Origin: Vibrio jasicida CAIM 1864 = LMG 25398
GTDB taxonomy: Bacteria; Pseudomonadota; Gammaproteobacteria; Enterobacterales; Vibrionaceae
Length of the DNA stretch: 64,000 bases
NCBI RefSeq assembly: GCF_000400365.1
Contig: NZ_BAOG01000041.1
Coordinates: 62,001-126,000, forward strand
Direction of reading: 5' to 3'
The number at the start of each line of letters is the position of its first letter. Within the stretch, counting starts at the first letter, position 1. The notes under the pieces were generated by a model. That model was not told the origin of the DNA, did no database searches, and was given only the letters and a program-made list of their open reading frames with translations. Of the stretch, positions 56,311 through 64,000 are shown one piece after another. Position numbers and translations under genes: made by a program.

Positions 56311-57459
56311 ATGAAAAACGCAGTTCATTTTGGCGCAGGTAACATTGGTCGTGGCTTCATCGGTAAACTATTAGCAGACGCAGAAGTCGAGGTGACGTTC
56401 GCAGACGTTGACGCTCCACTCGTCGACCAACTGAGTCACAAGCAAGAATACAAAGTAAAAGTGGTCGGTACTGAGTGTCAAATCGACACAGTAACTCACG
56501 TCACCGCGGTTAACTCAGCCAGTGAAGATGTCATCGACCGCATTGTAAAAACCGATTTGGTAACAACAGCAGTGGGCCCTAACGTACTGGACATCATTGC
56601 AAAAACCATCGCTACCGGCATTGCTAAACGCTTTACAGCAGGTAACGATAAACCATTGAACATCATCGCATGTGAAAACATGGTTCGTGGCACCACACAT
56701 CTAAAAGGTGAAGTGTACAAACACTTGGATGAATCATTGCACGCAAAAGCAGACGAGTTGGTTGGCTTTGTCGATTCCGCAGTAGACCGTATCGTGCCCC
56801 CAGCAGAAGCGGCAAACGATGACCCACTAGAAGTGACGGTAGAAAGCTTTAGCGAATGGATTGTGGATGAGCAGCAATTCAAGGGCGAAATCCCTGACAT
56901 CGCGGGCATGGAAAGAACCAACAACCTAATGGCATTCGTAGAACGCAAGCTGTTCACTCTCAATACAGGTCACTGTATTACCGCTTACTTAGGTTGCTTG
57001 AAAGGCCATCGCACTATTCGTGAAGCGATTGAAGACCCAAGCATTCATGCTGAAGTAAAACAGGCGATGCAAGAGAGTGGTGAAGTGCTGATCAAACGTT
57101 ACGGCTTCGACCGTGACATGCACAACGCCTACATCGAGAAGATTCTAGGACGCTTTGCCAACCCTTACTTAGTGGATGAGGTTGATCGCGTAGGTCGCCA
57201 ACCAATTCGCAAATTAGGTGCAAACGATAGATTAGTGAAGCCTTTACTCGGTACAATTGAGTATAGCACTGAAAATAAAACACTTTTGAAAGGCATTGCC
57301 GCTGCGTTGAAGTACACTAACGACACTGATCCACAAGCCGTAGAGCTACAAAACTCATTAAAAGAAGTGGGCGTGAAGAAGACGCTAGCGACATACACGG
57401 GTCTTGCAGAAAACAGTGCTGAAGTGACTCAAATCGAGACACTTTATAACCAACTTTGA
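56311..57459 (+). CDS. mtlD: Mannitol-1-phosphate 5-dehydrogenase
   Basis: MtlD oxidises mannitol 1-phosphate to fructose 6-phosphate with NAD+. The 382-residue protein begins [20 protein letters not shown], a Rossmann GxGxxG motif. It has the long-chain dehydrogenase catalytic lysine-asparagine-histidine region near [18 protein letters not shown] (about residues 210-228). It lies 114 bp after mtlA, with a clear AGGTAAG ribosome site, and directly uses the MtlA product. Confidence 0.97.
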   Translation: MKNAVHFGAGNIGRGFIGKLLADAEVEVTFADVDAPLVDQLSHKQEYKVKVVGTECQIDTVTHVTAVNSASEDVIDRIVKTDLVTTAVGPNVLDIIAKTIATGIAKRFTAGNDKPLNIIACENMVRGTTHLKGEVYKHLDESLHAKADELVGFVDSAVDRIVPPAEAANDDPLEVTVESFSEWIVDEQQFKGEIPDIAGMERTNNLMAFVERKLFTLNTGHCITAYLGCLKGHRTIREAIEDPSIHAEVKQAMQESGEVLIKRYGFDRDMHNAYIEKILGRFANPYLVDEVDRVGRQPIRKLGANDRLVKPLLGTIEYSTENKTLLKGIAAALKYTNDTDPQAVELQNSLKEVGVKKTLATYTGLAENSAEVTQIETLYNQL

Positions 57460-57466
57460 TTTACCT

Positions 57467-57486
57467 AGGGGAGCTTGGCTCCCCTT
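57467..57486 (+). terminator. Weak hairpin between mtlD and mtlR
   Basis: AGGGGAGC (57467-57474) pairs with GCTCCCCT (57478-57485), loop TTG, with no T-run beyond TCTAT. It may stabilise the upstream mRNA end or attenuate mtlR. Confidence 0.5.
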
Positions 57487-57543
57487 CTATATCCATCTCC
57501 ATGAAGAGTTGGGATAGCTAATAATTAGAAATGTATTCAGTAT

Positions 57544-58074
57544 ATGGCAGATAACATCAACGAAACCGAGATCATTGAGCGATTAAACAGCGCACCATCG
57601 GTACGAGGCTTTTTCATTGCAGCAGTCGACGTTTTTAACGATTCGATCGACGGGTTAGTGCAAAGAATTTTTCGTAAAGATAACTTCGCTGTTCAATCGG
57701 TTGTCGGTCCGCTGTTACAAGACTCGGGACCGCTGGGCGATCTGTCTGTTCGTTTGAAGTTATTGTTTGGCTTGGGTGTGCTTCCCGATGATATTTACCA
57801 CGACATCGAAGACATCATTAAGCTCAAAAACCATCTCAATAGCGACGCTTCTGACTACGAGTTCACGGACCCTAATATTCTAGATCCAATCAAAAAGCTG
57901 CATTTGGTGAAGAAGATGGGCATGGTGCAACTGGAAGTCAACGAACCAGATGACGACATCGACCTTGAGTTTTATCAGCTACAACTGCAACGTCAACAAC
58001 AAATCATTAAGTCAGGGCTCTCGCTTGCGATTGTCGAGATCTGCAATGAACTCGGCAAAGAGAGCCCATTCTAA
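57544..58074 (+). CDS. mtlR: Mannitol operon repressor MtlR
   Basis: MtlR represses the mannitol operon in E. coli and increases with growth on non-mannitol sugars in Vibrio. The 176-residue protein is all helical in appearance and lacks a helix-turn-helix motif, like its relatives. Family landmarks are LNSAPSVRGFFIAAVDVFN and LLQDSGPLGDLSVRLKLLFG. It is the third gene of the operon. Its ATG at 57544 has no good ribosome site, which, with the hairpin before it, would keep its level below that of the enzymes. Confidence 0.93.
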   Translation: MADNINETEIIERLNSAPSVRGFFIAAVDVFNDSIDGLVQRIFRKDNFAVQSVVGPLLQDSGPLGDLSVRLKLLFGLGVLPDDIYHDIEDIIKLKNHLNSDASDYEFTDPNILDPIKKLHLVKKMGMVQLEVNEPDDDIDLEFYQLQLQRQQQIIKSGLSLAIVEICNELGKESPF

Positions 58075-58084
58075 CGCCACACTT

Positions 58085-58129
58085 TATACCCAAGCTACCT
58101 TCAAAAGGATTCGAGGTTGCTTAGGTATA
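58085..58129. repeat. Palindromic Vibrio-type intergenic repeat, copy 2 (short form)
   Basis: 45-bp element with ends TATACCCAAG (58085-58094) and CTTAGGTATA (58120-58129), matching at 9 of 10 positions. It has the same ends as the 65-bp copy between folB and plsY. Confidence 0.72.
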
Positions 58130-58182
58130 ACAAGATAACAATGTCAGCCGCTCTACACCCAAAAACGTAGGAGCCCTACCCA

Positions 58183-58827
58183 ATGTTAAAAGCTGTACTT
58201 TTTGATATGGATGGACTGATTTTCGATACCGAATCCATCTATAAACAAAGTTGGCAATACGCCGCTACCGAACAAGGCTTAACCATCACCGATGATTTCT
58301 ACCAACAATTCATCGGTGTCCAAGACCCTGAATGTGAAAGAATACTCGCCGAGCATTTTCAAGACGCCATCGATATGCCGCGCTATAAAGCCGTGCGAGA
58401 TGAACACTTCCATAATCTAAGAAATCAAGGCATTGCACTCAAACCCGGATTCGACGCACTGTTTTATTCCATCAAACAACATGGCTTATTAACCGCGATT
58501 GTCACCTCTTCTCACCTTCCAGAGGTAAAACACAATTTCGCAGGCAGCAAGTACCTTGCACAGTTTGATTTAGTGATTACCGCCGAAGATGTAGAACGCG
58601 GCAAACCAAACCCTGATTGTTATCAAATGGCTTATCGCCACTTAGGTGTGGACGCCAAGCAGTGCTTAGTATTGGAAGATTCGAACAACGGCATCAAAGC
58701 CGCACTCGCTGCAGAATGCCAAGCTGTAATGATTCCGGATTTACTTCCACCTCTGCCAGAGCTCAAAGACAGAGTCATCATTAAAGCGTCTCTTGAAGAA
58801 GTAATTCCCCTTCTGAGTCAGTTTTAG
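58183..58827 (+). CDS. HAD-superfamily sugar-phosphatase-like hydrolase
   Basis: The 214-residue protein has all four HAD motifs: FDMDGLIFDTE (nucleophile Asp8, acid Asp10), TSSHLPE (motif II), the lysine in GKPNPDCYQMAY (motif III) and EDSNNGIKAA (motif IV). The cap helices lie at about residues 16-80. This is the beta-phosphoglucomutase/YcjU-like branch, which dephosphorylates or isomerises small sugar phosphates. Neighbouring mtl genes make a hexitol- or fructose-phosphate substrate conceivable, but this is a guess. Its 3' end overlaps the convergent sensor kinase gene by 47 bp. Confidence 0.88.
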   Translation: MLKAVLFDMDGLIFDTESIYKQSWQYAATEQGLTITDDFYQQFIGVQDPECERILAEHFQDAIDMPRYKAVRDEHFHNLRNQGIALKPGFDALFYSIKQHGLLTAIVTSSHLPEVKHNFAGSKYLAQFDLVITAEDVERGKPNPDCYQMAYRHLGVDAKQCLVLEDSNNGIKAALAAECQAVMIPDLLPPLPELKDRVIIKASLEEVIPLLSQF

Positions 58828-60175
58828 CCGCTGGAAGTATCAAGCAAAACTGGGTTTGGCCATCTTCTGAAATGACGCTGATGCTTCCATCGTAGGCGTG
58901 AACAATCGATTGAGTGATAGACAAACCCAGCCCGGCTCCCACGCTACCTGAATGTTGACGAGACTTGTCGACCCGATAAAAACGGTCAAACAGATACGGT
59001 AGGTTTTGCTTGGGAATTGCCTCACCAACGTTGCTGACGGTTATCTTCACAAGTTCATCAACCTGCTCAATATCAACCGAAATCGTCGTCTCGTCATACG
59101 CATGACGAATCGCGTTGGATAATAAGTTACTGATAGCGCGTTCAAACATGTTTCGGTCCATATACAACATCGCCTCTCCTGAAGCGGTAATGGCCAACGC
59201 TGAATCTTCCGCTAGTATTTCGAAATACTCGATCAAATGAGCCACTTGTTCATGAGCCGCGAAGTGCTCGTTGTGTCGATGGATCAGTTTGTTTTCTGCT
59301 TTGGCGATATACAGTAAGTCATTGATGGTTTTGGTTATCCGTTCAAGCTCTTCCAAAGTAGAAGCAATCGCTTCTTGATATTCCTCAGAACTGCGTGCAG
59401 CGCCAAGGATTACTTGGTTTTGAGTAGTGATGTTAGTTAGCGGCGTTTTAAGCTCATGAGCAATATCAGAGGAGAACTCACTCAAACGATGAAAGCCAGT
59501 TTGTAATCGATCCAACATCGCATTGTGCTTTATCGCTAACTCTCTTAGCTCGATAGGTAACGTCTCAGGGTCAATACGAATATCTAACTGTTCAGGAGTA
59601 ATATGTTGGATGTGTTTGTTTAAGGTAAGAATCGGCCTCAAACCTCGATTTACAATGGTTCGGCTATACAGAGCAGAAGCTAAAAACGCGAAGCCCAACG
59701 ACCAGAATAGAATCCACCCCAGTTTATTGAGGAACAGTATATGATGGTTAATACTGGTGCCTATCACCACAGTGACATCTTTGGCTTTAAAGGCGAAGGC
59801 TCGAATATCCAAAGAGTCTTCATGCCACTCAATTGCGTTGTTTTGATTCAAAATCTGTGGCGAACTCAGCGTGAGAGACAGTTTGTTAGGAATAGAAAGG
59901 GTCGAGTTTTTGTAGGTCTGCTCTCCCTCCTCAAACGCCCACATGTAAGCGGAGCTGTTGTCGATAAGCAGATAAGCCGACTCAGGAGAAACCATCATGG
60001 TCTTCTCTATCGCATTATATTTGCTGACCATTTCGTTATAGTCTTGAGTAAAGAAATGGCGCTCGATGGTGTAATAGAGAATAAAGGCTAAAGCGAGGTA
60101 CACCACCAGCGTCGTGCCGACAAACATCAGCACAAGTTTGTTTTGCATAGACAGGTTGGCAGGGCGCTTAAACAT
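58781..60175 (-). CDS. Sensor histidine kinase, CusS/HprS-like
   Basis: The 464-residue protein is an inner-membrane sensor. It has two membrane helices (about residues 14-34 and 152-172), a periplasmic domain of about 115 residues, a HAMP segment, a phosphorylation motif [14 protein letters not shown] (His240), and a HATPase with [10 protein letters not shown] and GLGLSI. It resembles CusS/CopS heavy-metal sensors, including RHFFTQD at residues 39-45 where CusS has its ligand His-Phe. It lacks any Met/His-rich loop, so it may be closer to the oxidant sensor HprS. It overlaps the regulator gene by 8 bp. Confidence 0.9.
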   Translation of the reverse strand: MFKRPANLSMQNKLVLMFVGTTLVVYLALAFILYYTIERHFFTQDYNEMVSKYNAIEKTMMVSPESAYLLIDNSSAYMWAFEEGEQTYKNSTLSIPNKLSLTLSSPQILNQNNAIEWHEDSLDIRAFAFKAKDVTVVIGTSINHHILFLNKLGWILFWSLGFAFLASALYSRTIVNRGLRPILTLNKHIQHITPEQLDIRIDPETLPIELRELAIKHNAMLDRLQTGFHRLSEFSSDIAHELKTPLTNITTQNQVILGAARSSEEYQEAIASTLEELERITKTINDLLYIAKAENKLIHRHNEHFAAHEQVAHLIEYFEILAEDSALAITASGEAMLYMDRNMFERAISNLLSNAIRHAYDETTISVDIEQVDELVKITVSNVGEAIPKQNLPYLFDRFYRVDKSRQHSGSVGAGLGLSITQSIVHAYDGSISVISEDGQTQFCLILPAAKTDSEGELLLQETL

Positions 60176-60857
60176 CTGGCGCTTCCAGCTTATATCCCAT
60201 CCCTCTAATGGTATGAATCAGAGGCGTTTCAAATGGCTTGTCGACTTTATTGCGCAGTCGTTTGATAGCAACATCAATAACGTTTGTATCACTATCAAAG
60301 TTCATGTCCCAAACCAATGACGCAATGGTTGTCCGTGATAACACCTGACCTTCTTTACGCATCAAAAGCTCAAGCAGCGCGTACTCCTTTGCCGTTAAAG
60401 TAATACTTTGCCCGCCTCGCGTTGCCACTCGCTTCATCATATCGAGCTTTAAATCGGCAATTTGCAGTGTCTGAGAAGAGGTCTGTACACGAGAGGAAGT
60501 ATGATGACGAAAGACATTCTGAATACGTGCCAGCAGCTCAGCAAACGCATAAGGTTTTACCACGTAGTCGTTTGCTCCTAACTCAAAGCCACGCACGCGA
60601 TCTTCTATCTGCTCTTTGGCAGTAAGCATAATAACTGGGGTATGAATGTCGCTACTGCGCAGCGTGTTGAGCACTTGCCAACCATCGAGCTTGGGCAGCA
60701 TGATGTCGAGAAGAATAAGATCATAAGGTTCACTGGTTGCGTGATACAAACCATCGACACCGTCGCGAACCCAATCAACAACGTAGCCCGATTCCACCAG
60801 CCCTTTTTGTAAGTATTCCCCTGCTTTTACTTCATCTTCGACAATCAGTAGTTTCAA
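60168..60857 (-). CDS. OmpR-family response regulator, CusR/CopR/HprR-like
   Basis: The 229-residue protein has a receiver domain with the phosphoacceptor Asp51 ([14 protein letters not shown]), conserved acidic pair Glu7-Asp8 and Lys101 area. A winged-helix DNA-binding domain (about 125-225) has the motif [20 protein letters not shown]. Its closest relatives by look are CusR, CopR and HprR. The start is TTG at 60855-60857, with GAGGG 7 bp upstream; MKLLIVEDE requires it. It is second in DUF3316-regulator-sensor, and a CusR-type palindrome lies upstream of the first gene. Confidence 0.92.
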   Translation of the reverse strand: MKLLIVEDEVKAGEYLQKGLVESGYVVDWVRDGVDGLYHATSEPYDLILLDIMLPKLDGWQVLNTLRSSDIHTPVIMLTAKEQIEDRVRGFELGANDYVVKPYAFAELLARIQNVFRHHTSSRVQTSSQTLQIADLKLDMMKRVATRGGQSITLTAKEYALLELLMRKEGQVLSRTTIASLVWDMNFDSDTNVIDVAIKRLRNKVDKPFETPLIHTIRGMGYKLEAPDV

Positions 60858-60902
60858 TTTCAGCCCTCTATCTCAACGGGGTGCGCTCGGCATTGGCGAT
60901 CA

Positions 60903-60940
60903 CAAAAAGAGTACGACACAAATTGCATCATACTCTTTTC
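60903..60940 (-). terminator. Hairpin between the DUF3316 gene and the regulator gene
   Basis: AAAAGAGTA (60905-60913) pairs with TACTCTTTT (60931-60939), 17-nt loop. On the minus strand the tail is TTTTTGTG. It may reduce transcription of the regulator relative to the DUF3316 gene. Confidence 0.55.
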
Positions 60941-60951
60941 ATTCCATATTT

Positions 60952-61329
60952 TTATCGATTACTGTCGCGCTGCGCGTAGTTCACTTTTACGTTCACAGTA
61001 CCTTGATATTCCAATTGTCCCTGCTCATTCATGCGCTCTTGTACCGTAACAAAACCACCGTCTTGAAGGTGCGTGCTGTTTCTTGCGACATCGAAAGTCA
61101 CGATGTTCAACTCTTTATTGAGCTCATGAGACGACATGTCTTTTAAAGAGTTTAGTTCAGCTAAGGCTTGTTGATAGGCCGCATCTGAGGTTGCTGTTGG
61201 CTCAACAGAAATGGTCTTCATTTCTTCACGGTTAATGTATTTTCCACCAGTGAAAGTCGGTTGAGCAAATGCTGATGCGCTAGTGATTGCCATTGTTGTT
61301 ACAAGGAGAGCGATTTTCAGTGCTTTCAT
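60952..61329 (-). CDS. Periplasmic DUF3316 protein, first gene of the two-component operon
   Basis: The 125-residue protein has a signal peptide (about residues 1-22, cut after AFA) and a mature domain of about 100 residues that resembles the DUF3316 family found mainly in vibrios. The mature part lacks cysteines, is rich in Glu, Asn and Val, and ends VNVKVNYAQRDSNR. Function is unknown. Its position at the head of the regulator-sensor operon and downstream of a matching operator suggests a stress-induced periplasmic factor or accessory sensor. Family recognition is from memory and should be treated as likely rather than certain. Confidence 0.7.
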   Translation of the reverse strand: MKALKIALLVTTMAITSASAFAQPTFTGGKYINREEMKTISVEPTATSDAAYQQALAELNSLKDMSSHELNKELNIVTFDVARNSTHLQDGGFVTVQERMNEQGQLEYQGTVNVKVNYAQRDSNR

Positions 61330-61406
61330 GTTGATGACCTTTGAGTGTGTTTGTTTTCAATGGCTTCATTATTCAACAACGCACCTGACATCAATCTATC
61401 GTGAAG

Positions 61407-61422
61407 ATGACATTTTTGTCAT
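61407..61422. promoter_or_regulatory. CusR/HprR-type operator upstream of the DUF3316 operon
   Basis: ATGACA-TTTT-TGTCAT is a perfect inverted repeat with the arm sequence and 4-bp spacing of the E. coli CusR/HprR box. It lies 78 bp upstream of the DUF3316 start and 38 bp past the end of the DUF481 gene. Confidence 0.65.
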
Positions 61423-61459
61423 AAACCAAAATAGGATTGATTACTGATAATCAGCTTAC

Positions 61460-62575
61460 TCAGATCTCGTAAGTCAGACCGAAATGGAACTTATAGTCGT
61501 CTTTCTCTGGTACGGCACCTTCTGCATCGGCTTTGGTATCGGAGATATGGTCCCAAACGGCTTTAATGCTGAGTTCAAGATCATCAACCAGATCGATATC
61601 AAAACCAAGCTCGTTGGTATGACGAGCACCACCCGCATCATTGCTCGCCCAATTTAGGTTGTAGGTATGACTGAAATCGATGTCGTCTGTCAGTTCATAC
61701 TCAAAATTGGATTCGAAGGTTAAAGTGTTACTGGTCGCATCGCCTGACTCCCCTTCTTCTACCGTTTTAAAGTCGGTGTACTGGTAACCCGGACCGATAG
61801 AGACATCCCATTCTGTCTGCGAATTGGCAATGATGAAATAACCCATCTGCATCGAGGCGTTGACTTGGTAATCAATATTTTGGAACTCATCACTAAGCAG
61901 CGAGAGCTTAAGCGGCCTAAAAAATAGACGGTTGCTTAGGTAAATGTCGTAGGAACCATCAAACGAACTGTTATTGGCTGTGGTCTCATCATTCGTCTTG
62001 GAGTTTTCATGTTTGGCTTTTAGCTTAGTGCGCGATCCCACCGTGTTCCGTTCTGCATCGACTTCACCTAACAGTGAAAACTCATCCGTGTTGCCTTTGC
62101 TTATGTCCAACCCTAAAAAGATCTCGGTAGTCCAATGATCAGAATCTTTCTCAGCTCCTCGATAGATCGAAACCACGTCGGAAACAGGGAACGACAATTC
62201 TTCTCCATCATTAATCAAATATAATTCGTCTTCACGAATCGACAAATAGCCATCGTAGATGTCACCACTAGAAGTCCGGATGGTAAAGAAACTTGCCGTT
62301 TCTAACACCGCAATGTCTTCCAGTTCGATCTCTTGATCGCCAAGATCATCACTATCGAATTCAACCTCTTGATCGAACGAATTGGTTTCTTCCTTGATCG
62401 TGCCAGTCAGTTCCCCTTTGATCACTTCGCCAGATTTGAGTTGTAACCAGTCATCGCTTTCATCGATGAATACGGTTTGGCTTTTGCGCTCTTCTGTTTG
62501 TGTTTCTTCCTCTGCCATCACTGATGGATGGTAAAGCGAGGACGCGATACATAAAGCCAAGAGTTTGATTTTCAT
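61460..62575 (-). CDS. DUF481 outer-membrane-type protein (YdiY-like)
   Basis: The 371-residue protein has a signal peptide (about residues 1-21, ending VMA). An N-terminal domain (about 30-135) contains GEVIKGELTGTIKEE and SSGDIYDGYLSIRED, each an SH3-like Sm-type strand set. The C-terminal DUF481 region (about 145-371) has alternating beta-strands and ends FHFGLTYEI with a terminal aromatic/hydrophobic residue pattern of beta-barrels. E. coli YdiY is acid-induced; the role is unknown. It is the gene upstream of the DUF3316 operon, on the same strand, separated by 130 bp. Confidence 0.83.
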   Translation of the reverse strand: MKIKLLALCIASSLYHPSVMAEEETQTEERKSQTVFIDESDDWLQLKSGEVIKGELTGTIKEETNSFDQEVEFDSDDLGDQEIELEDIAVLETASFFTIRTSSGDIYDGYLSIREDELYLINDGEELSFPVSDVVSIYRGAEKDSDHWTTEIFLGLDISKGNTDEFSLLGEVDAERNTVGSRTKLKAKHENSKTNDETTANNSSFDGSYDIYLSNRLFFRPLKLSLLSDEFQNIDYQVNASMQMGYFIIANSQTEWDVSIGPGYQYTDFKTVEEGESGDATSNTLTFESNFEYELTDDIDFSHTYNLNWASNDAGGARHTNELGFDIDLVDDLELSIKAVWDHISDTKADAEGAVPEKDDYKFHFGLTYEI

Positions 62576-62699
62576 AATGACCTTTTCAGTTCAATTGAAA
62601 CCGCATCAGTGGGATTACGATAGTGATGCAGACCGCTCAACGTGTCAGAAAGTAAACAAGTGAATGTCAACGTATTGCGCATCATAACCGTGTCTACAG

Positions 62700-62733
62700 A
62701 CATAAAAAAAGCGAAGTCATGTGACTTCGCTTT
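62700..62733 (-). terminator. Terminator of glmS
   Basis: AAAGCGAAGTC (62708-62718) pairs with GACTTCGCTTT (62723-62733), loop ATGT. The minus-strand tail is a run of T. Confidence 0.9.
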
Positions 62734-62796
62734 AGGTTCTGGCTACTTACATAGCACAACATAAGCAAGTGTAATCTTAATCACACCTTGTAGTAG

Positions 62797-64000
62797 TTAC
62801 TCTACCGTTACCGCCTTCGCTAAGTTACGAGGTTGGTCTACGTCCGTACCTTTGATCAGTGCAACGTAGTAAGAAAGCAACTGCATTGGAATCGTGTAGT
62901 AGATTGCTGCTGTGATTTCGCTTACGTGTGGCATCTTGATGATCTTCATGGTCTCATCGCCTTCAAAGCCAGCGTCTTCATCTGCAAATACGTAAAGCAA
63001 GCCACCGCGAGCACGCACTTCTTCAACGTTTGATTTCAGTTTCTCTAGAAGATCGTTACTTGGTGCAACAACCACAACTGGCATGTCAGCATCAATTAGC
63101 GCTAGAGGGCCGTGTTTCAGTTCACCTGCTGCGTACGCTTCTGCGTGAATGTAAGAGATCTCTTTCAGTTTTAGAGACGCTTCCATCGCGATTGGGTAGA
63201 ACTCACCACGACCTAGGAACAGTGTGTGGTGTTTATCTGCGAAATCAGGTGCTAGTGCTTCGATTTCTTTTTCGAAAGACAGCGCTGCATTGATTTGCTT
63301 CGGTAGAGCGTGAAGTGCTTCTACGATCTCTTTTTCTTTCTCTTTGCTGATGCGGTTTTGTTGCTTACCAAGAGCAGTTACCAGCATCAGGAGCGCTGAA
63401 AGCTGAGTCGTAAACGCTTTAGTTGATGCCACACCAATTTCCACGCCTGCACGGGTCATAAATGCAAAGTCAGATTCACGAACCAAAGAAGAACCCGCTA
63501 CGTTACAGATGGTCATTGCCGCCATGTAACCTTTCTCTTTTGCTAGGCGAAGAGCTGCTAGCGTATCAGCGGTTTCACCAGATTGAGAAAGCGTGATCAA
63601 TAGGCTGTTTGGACGCGTCACAAACTTGCGGTAACGGAATTCAGAAGCGATTTCTACGTCACAGCTAACGCCAGCAATGTCTTCGAACCAGTAACGCGCT
63701 GTCATTCCTGCGTTGTAAGACGTACCACATGCCACGATTTGTACGTGCTCAACTTTGCTTAGGATTTCTGCCGCGTTTACACCAATTGCCTCAGTAACAA
63801 CAGAATCAGCCGTGATACGACCTTCCATTGTGTTGATCAGCGCAGTTGGTTGCTCGTAAATTTCTTTCTGCATGAAGTGACGGTACTGGCCTTTATCGCC
63901 TGCGTCGTGTTCCGCGTTTGATTCTGTGATTTCGCGTTCTACGCGCTCACCTGTTGCATCAAATACAGTCACATCACGACGAGTGATTTCTGCTACGTCA
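62797..64000 (-). CDS. glmS: Glucosamine-6-phosphate synthase GlmS, N-terminus cut off by the window
   Basis: GlmS makes glucosamine 6-phosphate from fructose 6-phosphate and glutamine, the entry to cell-wall and lipopolysaccharide precursors. About 401 codons of the roughly 610 expected are visible, all of the two SIS isomerase domains. Motifs include [67 protein letters not shown] (given in pieces: [10 protein letters not shown] and [11 protein letters not shown]), and the C-terminal [11 protein letters not shown]. The glutaminase domain lies past the right edge. It has its own terminator. Confidence 0.97.
   Translation of the reverse strand, partial: DVAEITRRDVTVFDATGERVEREITESNAEHDAGDKGQYRHFMQKEIYEQPTALINTMEGRITADSVVTEAIGVNAAEILSKVEHVQIVACGTSYNAGMTARYWFEDIAGVSCDVEIASEFRYRKFVTRPNSLLITLSQSGETADTLAALRLAKEKGYMAAMTICNVAGSSLVRESDFAFMTRAGVEIGVASTKAFTTQLSALLMLVTALGKQQNRISKEKEKEIVEALHALPKQINAALSFEKEIEALAPDFADKHHTLFLGRGEFYPIAMEASLKLKEISYIHAEAYAAGELKHGPLALIDADMPVVVVAPSNDLLEKLKSNVEEVRARGGLLYVFADEDAGFEGDETMKIIKMPHVSEITAAIYYTIPMQLLSYYVALIKGTDVDQPRNLAKAVTVE

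Overview
This window looks like ordinary chromosome 1 backbone of a marine Vibrio, most like the Harveyi clade (V. parahaemolyticus / alginolyticus / harveyi group). The assignment rests on protein content and gene order read by eye, not on a database search. The pointers are rpsU-yqeY-dnaG-rpoD with tRNA-Ile2 behind it, degQ-degS, gspA-gspB, a fused ornithine-lipid synthase of the OlsF type, mtlA-mtlD-mtlR, and palindromic intergenic repeats beginning TATACCCAAG. No prophage, integron, insertion sequence or CRISPR array was seen. Nearly every long open frame is a recognisable housekeeping gene.

Layout. 1-5.4 kb: rsmI (cut by the left edge) diverges from lpoA-yraN-diaA-dolP (envelope and replication-initiation genes), which converge on sspA-sspB. 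5.5-9.5 kb: petABC (cytochrome bc1 complex) and rplM-rpsI, all on the minus strand, separated by about 560 bp without a gene. 9.8-14.3 kb: zapE, divergent zapG, then the periplasmic proteases degQ and degS; a sigma-E-like promoter lies before degQ. 14.4-21.4 kb: nudF-yqiB-cpdA-yqiA-parE-parC on the minus strand, divergent from tolC. 23-29 kb: hldE, glnE and a chemotaxis receptor, with a REP-like repeat pair after tolC. 29-34.5 kb: a voltage-gated-type K+ channel, the triphosphatase ygiF, and a phosphate uptake pair (PhoU-like protein plus Pit), then an SH3-domain membrane protein. 34.5-39 kb: gamma-glutamyltransferase and gspA-gspB. 39-45 kb: cca, uppP, folB-folK, plsY, an alpha/beta hydrolase and tsaD. 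45-50 kb: the macromolecular-synthesis operon and tRNA-Ile2. 50-54 kb: small envelope proteins and olsF. 54-58 kb: the mannitol operon. 58-62.6 kb: a HAD phosphatase, a CusRS/HprRS-like two-component operon led by a DUF3316 gene, and a DUF481 outer-membrane-type protein. 62.8-64 kb: the C-terminal part of glmS.

The most interesting signals are regulatory. A perfect ATGACA-TTTT-TGTCAT palindrome, the geometry of the CusR/HprR operator, sits upstream of the DUF3316-regulator-sensor operon, suggesting autoregulation of a copper- or oxidant-type system whose sensor lacks the Met/His-rich metal loop. An 11-bp-periodic array of CTGTCA-like half-sites (Pho-box geometry) precedes olsF. Several CRP-like sites precede mtlA, whose leader is also where V. 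cholerae encodes the antisense RNA MtlS. A sigma-E-like promoter precedes degQ, next to degS, the protease that activates sigma-E. I found no convincing wholly new multi-gene system; the least-described elements are the DUF3316 operon and two small orphan envelope proteins.
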